Assembly (NCBI RefSeq): GCF_014203665.1
Contig: NZ_JACHJN010000002.1
Span: 824,713-888,712, forward strand
DNA length: 64,000 nt
DNA from: Saccharothrix tamanrassetensis
Lineage (GTDB): Bacteria > Actinomycetota > Actinomycetes > Mycobacteriales > Pseudonocardiaceae
Direction of reading: 5' to 3'
In this document: piece after piece, positions 7,860 through 15,653 of the stretch
Position numbering within the stretch: position 1 is the stretch's first letter
Layout of the letters: every line of letters starts with the position of its first letter
Made by a program: the position numbers and the translations under genes
Notes under the pieces: model-generated
What the model saw: only the letters and a program-made list of their open reading frames with translations
Databases searched by the model: none
Told to the model about the DNA's origin: nothing

Positions 7860-9437
7860 TCAACCGGCCGACTCCCGGATCAGCGGCAGCAGCGCGGCGA
7901 TCCGGTGCCGGGGCAGGTCGATCAGCCGGTGCTCCAGGTCGTCGTGCTCGCCGATCCGCTCCCGCGCCTCGCGCTTGGTGATCCGCAGCACGATGGTCAG
8001 GGCTTCCCGCCACACGTTGCCGAGCTTGCCGTGCGCCCGCATCAACACCTCCCGCACGGCCAGCCCGCCGGCGTCCAGCGTCCCGGCGAGCACCTGGTCC
8101 GCCACCACGACGCAGTGCTTGCCGTCCGGAGTGGACCGCAGGAACCGCAGCGCGAACCGGGTGTCGACCAGCGAGGTCAACTCGGCCTGCCCGGCCGCGG
8201 ACGACACGTTCGGGTGGTTGTTGGACACCAGGGCCGCCATCCGCCCCGGCGAGCACGCCAGCAGGGTGCGCAGCAGCCACGGCCCCGGATCGCCGGACAG
8301 GTCCACGGCCAGCGACGCCGCACCCCTCCCGATCGGGTCCGCCCACCCCGGCGCCCGCGGCTTGGGCGGCGGCGAGGACTCCGGCCGCGGCGCGAGGTCG
8401 ACCAGTGCCTCCAACGCCTTCGACCCCGGCCCGGTCGCCTCCACGGACTGCGGACCGTGCGTGTAGATCGTGGTCCGGCCGGGCGTCACGGACCGCCGCG
8501 TGGTGGGGCGGCACACGTACAGGTCGGCCGCGCTGCCGATGGCCTGCGCGCCGTCGAACCGGTGGAACGCGGGCAGGATCGCCTCGAACACCAGCCCCAG
8601 CCGCTGCAACTCCTGCTGCACCTTCAGGCCCAGCGCGGGGGTGCGGTCGCTGAACCCGTAGGCCAGCAGCAGCCGGCCCTGCCCGAGGTCGGCCAGGCAC
8701 TCCACGGCACGGCCCGCGAACAGCGCCATGCCCTCCGGCGTGTAGGGCGGGTCGCTGAACACCAGGTCCGCCGACTCCAGCACGGTGGGCGGCAGCCCGA
8801 AGCGGAAGTCCGCGTGCAGCGTCCGCACCCGGCCACCCGAGCGCTGCTCGACGTAGGCCAGGAGCCGATCGTCCACATCGACCACGACGACCGACACCGA
8901 AGGGTTCACCGCGCACACCGCGAGCGACGTCAGGTCGTGGTCGCCCAGGCACAGCAGGACGCGCCCGTCCAGGTCGTACTGCGAGTCCAGCCACAGCGCC
9001 CGCTTCAGCGCCGTCTCGGCGGTGGCCTGCACGTGGTCCAGGGCGGCCAGTGGCGGCGGCACCGAGGCGATGTCGGCGGAGATCGAGCGGAGGTGGGTCG
9101 TGTTCCGCGACACCAGGGCGTCCAGCGGGTCCGCCAGGTCTGCGTCGGCGGTGGGCCCGGTGTGGGTCGGCACCCGGGACTCGGCGTGCGCCGGCACCCG
9201 GAACTCGGCGTAGGCCGGCACCCGCGACGGCACGATCCGGAACCGGTCGCCGTTCGTCTCGACGTCCGCGTCCAGCGCCTTCAGCACGTCCTGCACCGTC
9301 CGCCGGGGCACCGCGGGCAGTCGCACCAGATCGGCCAGTGTGTGCCAGTCGTCACTCAGCAGGGTCAGCACGCGGCGGAGCTTGCGCGCGTGCGCGCCGT
9401 GGGACTCCAGCAGCGCGCGTACTAGTTCGGTGGCCAC
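7860..9437 (-). CDS. BpsA/DUF43 family aminopropyltransferase-like protein with N-terminal winged helix
   Basis: The 525-residue protein starts with a winged-helix-like segment (RKLRRVLTLLSDDWHTLADLVRL...RTVQDVLKALDAD, about 18-57). A linker follows with three imperfect 8-residue repeats (RVPAYAEF, RVPAHAES, RVPTHTG). The central part is a Rossmann methyltransferase/aminopropyltransferase fold: RVLLCLGDHDLTSL, VVVVDVDDRLL and FSDPPYTPEGMALF. The DPPYT motif is the hallmark of N4-bis(aminopropyl)spermidine synthase (BpsA), which makes branched polyamines in thermophiles. The ~190-residue C-terminal region is extra relative to archaeal BpsA and I do not recognise it. Polyamine synthesis is inferred from fold only. 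GTG 9437 is the start. Confidence 0.75.
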   Translation of the reverse strand: MATELVRALLESHGAHARKLRRVLTLLSDDWHTLADLVRLPAVPRRTVQDVLKALDADVETNGDRFRIVPSRVPAYAEFRVPAHAESRVPTHTGPTADADLADPLDALVSRNTTHLRSISADIASVPPPLAALDHVQATAETALKRALWLDSQYDLDGRVLLCLGDHDLTSLAVCAVNPSVSVVVVDVDDRLLAYVEQRSGGRVRTLHADFRFGLPPTVLESADLVFSDPPYTPEGMALFAGRAVECLADLGQGRLLLAYGFSDRTPALGLKVQQELQRLGLVFEAILPAFHRFDGAQAIGSAADLYVCRPTTRRSVTPGRTTIYTHGPQSVEATGPGSKALEALVDLAPRPESSPPPKPRAPGWADPIGRGAASLAVDLSGDPGPWLLRTLLACSPGRMAALVSNNHPNVSSAAGQAELTSLVDTRFALRFLRSTPDGKHCVVVADQVLAGTLDAGGLAVREVLMRAHGKLGNVWREALTIVLRITKREARERIGEHDDLEHRLIDLPRHRIAALLPLIRESAG

Positions 9438-9541
9438 AACCGAAGCAGCCTACTGACCGAATCCTGGAACGCCGTGCCACGGTCGGACGAACGGGCTAGT
9501 GTCGTTCGACGCCTGAAACGCACCGACGGGGAGGACCACGG

Positions 9542-10582
9542 GTGATCGAGTTCCGCGGCGTGACCAAGCGGTTCGACGACGGGACGATCGCGGTGAACGG
9601 CCTGGACCTGGTGGTCGAGGCGGGCACGATCACGGTCTTCGTCGGCCCGTCCGGGTGCGGCAAGACGACGTCGCTGCGCATGGTGAACCGGATGATCGAC
9701 CCGACCGAGGGCACGGTCCTGGTGGACGGCAAGGACGTGCTCACCGTGGACCCGCCGAAGCTGCGGCTGGGCATCGGCTACGTGATCCAGCAGGCGGGCC
9801 TGTTCCCGCACCGCACCGTGCTGGACAACGTGGCCACCGTGCCGCTGCTGTCCGGCTGGTCCAAGGCGAAGGCCCGGTCGCGGGCGGCCGAGCTGCTGGA
9901 GCTGGTGGGGTTGCCCGCCGAACTCGGCAAGCGGTACCCGGTGCAGCTCTCCGGCGGTCAGCAGCAGCGCGTCGGCGTGGCGCGCGCGTTGGCCGCCGAC
10001 CCGCCGGTGCTGCTGATGGACGAGCCGTTCAGCGCGGTGGACCCGGTGGTCCGGGAAGGGCTCCAGGACGAGCTGCTGCGGTTGCAGGCCGAACTGGACA
10101 AGACGATCGTCTTCGTGACGCACGACATCGACGAGGCGGTGCGCATCGGCGAGAAGGTGGCGGTGTTCCGCGAGGGCGGCATCCTGGCCCAGTACGCGCC
10201 GCCCGCCGAGCTGCTGGTCCGCCCCGCCGACGACTTCGTGGCGAGCTTCGTGGGCAAGGACCGCGGCTACCGCAGCCTGTCCTTTGTGGACGCTTCGGGG
10301 GTGGAGGTGCTGCCCGCCGAGACGGTGCGGGCGCCCGCGGCGTCCGGTGGGTGGCAGCTGCTGGTGGACGCCGAGCGACGCCCGCAGGGCTGGAGCGGGC
10401 CGGACGGCACCGTGGTGCCGGGCGGTTCGCTGTACGAGCAGGGCGGTGCGATCCGCGGGGCGCTGGACGCCGCGCTGTCGTCGCCCTCGGGCCTGGGCGT
10501 GGTGGTGGACACCGACGGGCGGTTCGCCGGGGTGGTCGAGGCGCACCAGGTGCTGGACGTGATCGAGAGCCACCGTGGGTGA
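9542..10582 (+). CDS. Osmoprotectant ABC importer, ATP-binding subunit
   Basis: The 346-residue ATPase has Walker A GPSGCGKTT, Q-loop region GYVIQQAGLFPHRT, signature LSGGQQQRVGVARAL, Walker B VLLMDEPFSAVDP and switch His in VTHDIDEA. The QAGLFPH stretch and the ~100-residue C-terminal extension (a CBS-like remnant) match the OpuCA/ProV group importing glycine betaine, choline or carnitine. The GTG start at 9542 has GGGGAGG just upstream. It overlaps the first permease gene by 8 bases and heads a four-gene operon (ATPase, permease, permease, binding protein). An alternative solute such as ergothioneine (EgtU-type) cannot be excluded. Confidence 0.92.
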   Translation: MIEFRGVTKRFDDGTIAVNGLDLVVEAGTITVFVGPSGCGKTTSLRMVNRMIDPTEGTVLVDGKDVLTVDPPKLRLGIGYVIQQAGLFPHRTVLDNVATVPLLSGWSKAKARSRAAELLELVGLPAELGKRYPVQLSGGQQQRVGVARALAADPPVLLMDEPFSAVDPVVREGLQDELLRLQAELDKTIVFVTHDIDEAVRIGEKVAVFREGGILAQYAPPAELLVRPADDFVASFVGKDRGYRSLSFVDASGVEVLPAETVRAPAASGGWQLLVDAERRPQGWSGPDGTVVPGGSLYEQGGAIRGALDAALSSPSGLGVVVDTDGRFAGVVEAHQVLDVIESHRG

Positions 10583-11234
10583 CATAGCCAAGTACCTCGG
10601 CGACGCGGGCACCCGCTCGGCGTTGCTGACCATGCTGCTCGACCACATCTACCTGTCGCTGGTGCCGCTGGTGATCTCGGTGGTGCTGGCGGTCGTCCTA
10701 GGCTTGGCCTGCCACCGGTTCCGCTGGGTGAACACCGTGCTGGTCAGCGTGTCGAACGTGCTCTACACGATCCCGTCGCTGGCGCTGTTCGTGATCATTC
10801 CGGCGGTGATCGGCACCTCGGTGCTCGCCCCGGTGAACGTGGTCATCGCGCTCACCCTCTACACCACGACGCTGCTGGTGCGGCCGGTCGCCGAGGCGCT
10901 GGCGGCGGTGCCCGACCACGTGCGGGCCGCCGCCACCGCGATGGGCTTCCGGCCGTGGCGCCGGTTCCTCACCGTGGAGCTGCCGCTGGCCGTGCCGGTG
11001 CTCGCGGCCGGGGTGCGGGTCGGCTCGGTGAGCAACATCAGCCTGGTCAGCGTGGGCGCGCTGATCGGCACCGGAGGCCTGGGCGTGCTGTTCACCGACG
11101 GCTTCCGGCAGCGCTACCTGGCCCCGATCATCGTCGGCATCGTGCTCACAATGGTGCTGGCACTCGTGGTGGACCTCATCCTGGTGGTGCTGCGCAACGC
11201 GCTGACCCCGTGGACGAAGGCGGGTCGGTCATGA
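10575..11234 (+). CDS. Osmoprotectant ABC importer, permease 1
   Basis: This is a 219-residue integral membrane protein with about five to six hydrophobic helices and the BPD_transp_1 coupling loop AAATAMGFRPWRRFLTVELPLAVPVLAAG, the EAA motif that contacts the ATPase. It resembles OpuCB/ProW-type permeases of the quaternary-amine importers. GTG 10575 overlaps the end of the ATPase gene, and its TGA stop overlaps the next ATG (ATGA at 11231-11234), so the three genes are translationally coupled. It is expected to pair with permease 2 to form a heterodimeric channel. Confidence 0.9.
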   Translation: MGDIAKYLGDAGTRSALLTMLLDHIYLSLVPLVISVVLAVVLGLACHRFRWVNTVLVSVSNVLYTIPSLALFVIIPAVIGTSVLAPVNVVIALTLYTTTLLVRPVAEALAAVPDHVRAAATAMGFRPWRRFLTVELPLAVPVLAAGVRVGSVSNISLVSVGALIGTGGLGVLFTDGFRQRYLAPIIVGIVLTMVLALVVDLILVVLRNALTPWTKAGRS

Positions 11235-11953
11235 TCTTCGCGGACGCGATCGCCTGGCTGCTGGACCCGGTGAACTGGAGCGGCGCCAAGTCGATCCCGG
11301 TGCGGGTCGGCGTGCACCTGCTCTACTGCCTGGGCGCGGTGCTCGGGGCGAGCCTGATCGCGGTGCCGCTCGGGCTCTACATCGGGCACACCGGGCGGGG
11401 CGGGGTGCTCCTCGTCGGCAGCAGCAACGCGTTGCGCGCCCTGCCCACGCTGGGGCTGGTGACGTTCCTGTACCTGGTGATGAACGGCGTGCAGACGGTG
11501 AGCGTGCTGATCGCGCTGGTCGTGCTGGCGGTGCCGCCGATCCTGGCCGGGACGTACGCGGGCATCCAGGACGTCGACCGGGGCGTGGTGGACGCCGCGC
11601 GCGGCATGGGGATGACCGGTTCGCAGCGGTTGTGGCGGGTCGAGCTGCCGAACGCGCTGCCGCTGCTCGTGGGTGGGCTGCGGAACGCGACCCTGCAGGT
11701 CGTGGCAACGGCTTCGGTCGCCGCGTACGTGGGCATCGAGACGCTGGGCCGGCCGCTGCTGGACGGCCTGCGGGTGCTGGACTACGCGCAGGTCGTCGGT
11801 GGTGCGGTGCTGATCGCGCTGCTCGCGGTGGGGCTCGACCTGCTCCTCGCGCTCGCGGGGAAGCTCGTCATACCGAGGGGATTGCGGCTGGCGGCGGAGA
11901 CTCGGCGGCGTGTGAAGCCGGTCGAGGAGGCCGAAGTGGTCGACGTGGTGTGA
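11231..11953 (+). CDS. Osmoprotectant ABC importer, permease 2
   Basis: The 240-residue membrane protein is the second permease. Its coupling motif is DAARGMGMTGSQRLWRVELPNALPLLVGG, preceded by ALPTLGLVTFLYL, both typical of OpuCD/ProZ. The C-terminus is a charged cytoplasmic tail (RRRVKPVEEAEVVDVV). The long open frame begins at 10955, inside permease 1, but the true start is the ATG at 11231 in the ATGA overlap with the preceding stop. The binding-protein gene follows after a 145-base spacer containing a direct repeat. Confidence 0.9.
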   Translation: MIFADAIAWLLDPVNWSGAKSIPVRVGVHLLYCLGAVLGASLIAVPLGLYIGHTGRGGVLLVGSSNALRALPTLGLVTFLYLVMNGVQTVSVLIALVVLAVPPILAGTYAGIQDVDRGVVDAARGMGMTGSQRLWRVELPNALPLLVGGLRNATLQVVATASVAAYVGIETLGRPLLDGLRVLDYAQVVGGAVLIALLAVGLDLLLALAGKLVIPRGLRLAAETRRRVKPVEEAEVVDVV

Positions 11954-11971
11954 GACCGAGCGGTGTGAGCT

Positions 11972-12051
11972 CGACGTGGTCGCAGGCCGGGCGGTCGGAG
12001 TGGTGTGAGACCGACGTGGCCGCAGGGCCGGGCGGTCGGAGTGGTGTGAGA
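11972..12051. repeat. Two ~40-bp direct repeats inside the importer operon
   Basis: Two adjacent, nearly identical copies (11972-12011 and 12012-12051) share CGACGTGG-YCGCAGG, GGGCGGTCGGAG and TGGTGTGAGAC. They fill the spacer between permease 2 and the binding-protein gene. They probably arose by a local duplication; no gene is encoded. Confidence 0.7.
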
Positions 12052-12098
12052 CTGAGCGGTGGAGTGGTGTGGGAGTCCGGAGTGGGAGGAAGTACGGC

Positions 12099-12983
12099 AT
12101 GAAGCGCACGTTGACCGTCATCGTCGCGGCGGCTGCCCTGGTCGTCTCCGCGTGCGGGTCCAAAGAGGACCTGAGCGGGAGCAGCGGGCAGTCCGCGACG
12201 GGTGAGGTCGTGGTCGGTTCGGCCGACTTCACCGAGAACAAGATCCTGGCCGAGATCTACGCGGGCGCGCTCAAGGCGACCGGCGCGAAGGTGTCGGTGA
12301 AACCCGGCATCGGCGCGCGTGAGCTGGTCGTGAAGGCGTTGCAGGACAAGTCCCTCGGCGTGGTGCCGGAGTACACCGGCAACCTGCTCAACTACTTCGA
12401 CCAGGCCAACAGCAAGACGTCGGCCGACGAGGTCTACACGGCGTTGAAGTCCAAGACGCCGTCCGGGCTGGAGGTCCTGGAGAAGGCCGAGGCGGAGGAC
12501 AAGGACGTCCTGGTGGTCACCAAGGCCACCGCGGACTCGGGCGTGAAGTCCATCGCGGACCTCGGTGACGGCAAGTACGTGCTGGGTGCCGCCGGCGAGT
12601 GGGGGCAGCGCTGGCAGTCCAAGATCAAGGAGCTGTACGGCGTCTCGTTCAAGGAGATCAAGACCACGGACGCCGGCGGGCCGGTCACGGTGGACGCGCT
12701 GAAGAACGGCACTGCCCAGGTGGCCAACCTGTACACGACTTCGGCTGACATCAAGGCGAACGACTTCGTGGAGCTGGACGACCCGAAGAGCATGTACCCG
12801 GCGCAGAACATCGTGCCGCTGCTGCGGTCGGACGCGCTGGACGACAAGGGCAAGGCGGCGTTGAACAAGGTGTCGGCGGCGCTGACGACGGAGAACCTGG
12901 CGGAGCTGGTGAAGCGGGTGGACATCGACAAGGAGACGATCGCGAACGTCGCGGCGGACTTCTTGAAGACGGTCCAGATCTAG
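12099..12983 (+). CDS. Osmoprotectant ABC importer, substrate-binding lipoprotein
   Basis: The 294-residue protein has a lipoprotein signal peptide ending in the lipobox VVSACGS, giving a lipid anchor on Cys20. The mature part is a QAC-type binding protein (OpuAC/ProX family): VVVGSADFTENKILAEIYAGAL, the hinge GVVPEYTGNLLNYF and LKNGTAQVANLYTTSADI. It captures the solute at the outer face of the membrane and delivers it to the two permeases encoded upstream. ATG 12099 has GGGAGGAAG upstream. The upstream spacer makes independent control of binding-protein level possible. Solute identity is inferred only from operon type. Confidence 0.92.
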   Translation: MKRTLTVIVAAAALVVSACGSKEDLSGSSGQSATGEVVVGSADFTENKILAEIYAGALKATGAKVSVKPGIGARELVVKALQDKSLGVVPEYTGNLLNYFDQANSKTSADEVYTALKSKTPSGLEVLEKAEAEDKDVLVVTKATADSGVKSIADLGDGKYVLGAAGEWGQRWQSKIKELYGVSFKEIKTTDAGGPVTVDALKNGTAQVANLYTTSADIKANDFVELDDPKSMYPAQNIVPLLRSDALDDKGKAALNKVSAALTTENLAELVKRVDIDKETIANVAADFLKTVQI

Positions 12984-13045
12984 GCTCAGGTAAGAGCAGA
13001 AGCGGCGCTCGCCGCTGGGCAGGCCTCCGGGGGAGGAAGAGCGTC

Positions 13046-13168
13046 GTGTTCTCCCCGCATGGCCTGTCGAAGACGATCACCCTTGTCCGGGGAGCGCAAG
13101 CGAACAGCGTGCTTGCGCTCCCCGGACAAGCGCGATAGCCCTGCGGGCAGGCCATACGGGGAGAACAC
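13046..13168. repeat. Nested inverted-repeat element, copy A
   Basis: A 123-bp element. Outer arms 13046-13066 and 13148-13168 match at 20 of 21 positions. Inner arms 13082-13101 and 13111-13130 are a perfect 20-bp dyad around a 9-base loop. Two unequal single-stranded stretches (13067-13081 and 13131-13147) give the element a direction. It lies between the convergent ends of the binding-protein and IclR genes. Two diverged relatives occur at 54545 and 54863. It encodes no protein and matches no insertion sequence I know. Confidence 0.85.
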
Positions 13169-13290
13169 GAGAGCAAGGGTCTGTGCGGGGGCGCACTGCG
13201 ACTGGGTGGGCGACGGGTTGCGGGGCGCGCTGGGGCGCGGGCTGGTGTGGGTGGCGCGCTGCGGCGGGTGAGGAGCGCACTGCGCTGGGG

Positions 13291-14079
13291 TCAGGTGTGG
13301 TTGGTTCGGTGGCCGCCGATGCGCTCTGTCAGGGCGTCGGCGGTTTTTTGTGCTTCCCGGGCCAGTTCGGGCCAGGTTCGGCCGCATTCCTCGTCGCACA
13401 CGTGTCGGAAGGTCACCGTGATGGCGGCGATGGGGCGTTCGCCGTGGTCGAAGACCGGGGCGGCCACCGAGGCGAAGCCGGCGGTCACGTAGCCGTCTTC
13501 CACGGACCAGCCGCGTCGGCGTTCGGCGGTGAGCAGGCGTCTGAGCGCGGGTAGGTTCCGCGGGCCGCGTCCGGTGCGGTCCACGAAGCTCGTCACGCTC
13601 GGGAACAGGGCTCTGACCTGGGCGCCGGGCAGGTGGGCGAGCATCGCGCGGCCGGAGGCGGTCAGGTGGGCGGGCAGGCGTACGCCCACGTCGGAGACGA
13701 TGGTGGACGGCTGCCTGGGCTGTTCGCGGACCAGGTAGAGCGCCTCGGCGCCGTGCAGCACGCCCAGGTGGGCGGCGCGGCCGGCCGAGTCGACCAGGCG
13801 GCGCAGCAGCGGCCTCGCCAGGCGTTCCAGCGGGTCGTGGCGCAGGTAGGCGGAGCCCAGTTCGAACGCCGCCACCCCCAGTCCGTACCGTCGTTCCTCG
13901 GGGAAGTGGGTGGCGAAGCCCGCTGCCGCCAGTTCGGCCAGCAGGTGGTAGGTGGTCGAGCGGGGCAGGTCGAGTTCGCGGGCCACGGCCGCCGCCGTCA
14001 GCGGGCCGGGGCGGCCGGCCAGCAGGCGCAGCACGGCCAGTCCTCGGCGCAACGCCGGCACGTCGCTGCTGGATCCCAC
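13291..14079 (-). CDS. IclR-family transcriptional regulator
   Basis: The 262-residue protein has an N-terminal winged helix (ALRRGLAVLRLLAGRPGPLTAAAVARELDLPRSTTYHLLAELAAAGF, compressed here across residues 9-55) and the C-terminal IclR effector domain (LGSAYLRHDPLERLARPLLRRLVD, LTASGRAMLAHLP, VTAGFASVAAPVFDHG). IclR proteins bind operators as dimers or tetramers and respond to small metabolites. It lies upstream of the hut operon, separated by a sigma-factor pair, and is a candidate regulator of histidine use, but direct control is unproven. GTG 14079 with a close GAGAAT suggests a leaderless message. Confidence 0.9.
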   Translation of the reverse strand: MGSSSDVPALRRGLAVLRLLAGRPGPLTAAAVARELDLPRSTTYHLLAELAAAGFATHFPEERRYGLGVAAFELGSAYLRHDPLERLARPLLRRLVDSAGRAAHLGVLHGAEALYLVREQPRQPSTIVSDVGVRLPAHLTASGRAMLAHLPGAQVRALFPSVTSFVDRTGRGPRNLPALRRLLTAERRRGWSVEDGYVTAGFASVAAPVFDHGERPIAAITVTFRHVCDEECGRTWPELAREAQKTADALTERIGGHRTNHT

Positions 14080-14123
14080 GACGTCATTCTCAACAAAGCG
14101 GCGCCACCGCGCATTGGAGGGGT

Positions 14124-14603
14124 ATGACGACCAGCTTCGAGGACTTCGCCGCGGGCCAGGTCACTCCGTTGCTGCGGTACGCCACGGTGCTGACCGGAGA
14201 CCCGCACCTCGCCCAGGACGTCGTGCAGGAGTGCCTGCTGCGCGCCCAGCAGCGGTGGGCTCGGATCGGTGGTCTCGACGCGCCCGGCGCGTACCTGAAG
14301 CGGATGGTCACCAACGAGTTCCTGTCGTGGCGCCGGCGGTTCAAGGTCCATTCGACCCTCACCGGCATCGACCCGCCGACTCCCGATCCGGCGGGCCGCT
14401 ACGACGAGCGGGACGCGATGTTGCGTCGCATCGCGAGGTTGCCGCGCAAGCAGAAGGCCGCCGTCGTGCTTCGCTTCTACGAGGGCTACGACGACGCCGA
14501 GATCGCCGCGGTCCTGGGGTGCACCCAGGGAACCGTCCGCAGTCACATCTCCCGCGCGCTGTCCACGCTGCGTGCGGCCGACCGGGTGAAGGAGGCGCTG
14601 TGA
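14124..14603 (+). CDS. ECF sigma factor, SigE-like (Streptomyces SigE-family type)
   Basis: The 159-residue protein contains sigma region 2 (FAAGQVTPLLRYATVLTGDPHLAQDVVQECLLRAQQRW) and region 4 (LPRKQKAAVVLRFYEGYDDAEIAAVLGCTQGTVRSHISRALSTLR). Region 4's helix-turn-helix would read the -35 element. ECF factors of this short type direct RNA polymerase to a small stress or envelope regulon. ATG 14124 follows GGAGGGGT. The next gene overlaps its stop codon and probably encodes the cognate membrane partner. Confidence 0.92.
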   Translation: MTTSFEDFAAGQVTPLLRYATVLTGDPHLAQDVVQECLLRAQQRWARIGGLDAPGAYLKRMVTNEFLSWRRRFKVHSTLTGIDPPTPDPAGRYDERDAMLRRIARLPRKQKAAVVLRFYEGYDDAEIAAVLGCTQGTVRSHISRALSTLRAADRVKEAL

Positions 14604-15589
14604 ACACCGAAGACCTGATCCGTGACGCGCTGCGTCGGCAGGCCGACCTGGCCCCGCCGCCCGGTCCGGTGCTGGCCGCGCTGCACCGGCCGCGTCGCCG
14701 TCGCAAGCCGCTGTACCTGGTGCTCGCCACCGCAGGCACGGCGGCCGTGGTCGCGATCGCCGCCACGACGTTCTCCCGGCCGACCGCCGACGCCCCGCCT
14801 GCCGGGTCGAACCGGCCGCCGTTCAGCACCGTCACCGGCAGTCCGTCGCCGACCGGTGTGCCGTCCGGGAAGCTGGTGAGCCTGGAATACGCGCCGACCT
14901 GGTTGCCGGACGGGTTCGTCGAGTGGCGGCGCAGCCTGTTCGACCACGGTTGGCAGCGGACCTGGCGGCAGGCCCCCCCGGACCACAGCCCGTCGGCGCC
15001 CGCGCTGACCTTCGAGATCACCAGGGGGAGCATCGGCTCGCTGCTCGAATCCGCGGACGAGCCGGCGAACCGGACGACGGTGAACGGGGCTCCGGGCGTC
15101 TACACCGACGACGGCCTGCGCTGGCAGGTGGCCGACAAGCTGGTGCTGACCGTGAACCTGGACAACGTTCCCGACGCCCGCGGCACGATCCGCCGGATCG
15201 CCGAGTCCGTGCGGCCGGACCGGAGGCAGATCCGGGTCCCGGTGTCGTTCGGCGGGTCCACCCGCTTCACGGTCAGCGCGAACTCGCGGGACGACTGGAC
15301 CGCGTCCACCGACGTGTCGTACCGGGACGGCCGCTACATGGCCATGCTGCACAGCGTCGCCCACGTCGGGAGTTCGCCCCGCACGGTGACCGCGCTGGGC
15401 CGTGAGGCGTCGTACGAGGAGGCCGGCGGTGGCGTGCTGACCATCCCGCTCGCGCCCGACCGGTTCCTGTCCGTGGGAGGGCTCGGGCTGTCCGGCTTCC
15501 AGCAGCCCGTGCCCGTGGAGACGCTGACCGAGGTGGCCGCGCTCGTGGAGGTGGACCTCGGCGTGGACCTGTCCTGGCTCGGCGTCTGA
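14600..15589 (+). CDS. Membrane-anchored protein, putative anti-sigma partner
   Basis: The 329-residue product starts at GTG 14600, overlapping the sigma-factor stop codon (GTGA). The first ~35 residues are cytoplasmic (TEDLIRDALRRQADLAPPP). A single transmembrane helix follows a basic cluster RPRRRRKPL (LYLVLATAGTAAVVAIAATTF, about 36-56), then a Pro/Ser-rich linker and a ~240-residue extracytoplasmic domain. This topology and the coupling are those of actinobacterial anti-sigma factors, but I see no zinc-binding HxxxCxxC motif. The role is therefore inferred from context. Confidence 0.7.
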   Translation: MNTEDLIRDALRRQADLAPPPGPVLAALHRPRRRRKPLYLVLATAGTAAVVAIAATTFSRPTADAPPAGSNRPPFSTVTGSPSPTGVPSGKLVSLEYAPTWLPDGFVEWRRSLFDHGWQRTWRQAPPDHSPSAPALTFEITRGSIGSLLESADEPANRTTVNGAPGVYTDDGLRWQVADKLVLTVNLDNVPDARGTIRRIAESVRPDRRQIRVPVSFGGSTRFTVSANSRDDWTASTDVSYRDGRYMAMLHSVAHVGSSPRTVTALGREASYEEAGGGVLTIPLAPDRFLSVGGLGLSGFQQPVPVETLTEVAALVEVDLGVDLSWLGV

Positions 15590-15653
15590 GATACCAGACG
15601 GTCTTCCGCGCTCCCGGGTCGTGCCGATCCAACTGCCGGGTTGTGATGTGCAC

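Noticed and set aside
13046..13168. CRISPR repeat or tRNA interpretation of the inverted-repeat elements
   Set aside because: There are no spacers or regular array, and no TTCRA T-loop or acceptor stem; the nested palindrome is the only structure.
12986..13399. Minus-strand frame across inverted-repeat copy A
   Set aside because: Most of it lies inside the palindromic element and the IclR 3' end; it reads as random Pro/Arg/Ala sequence.
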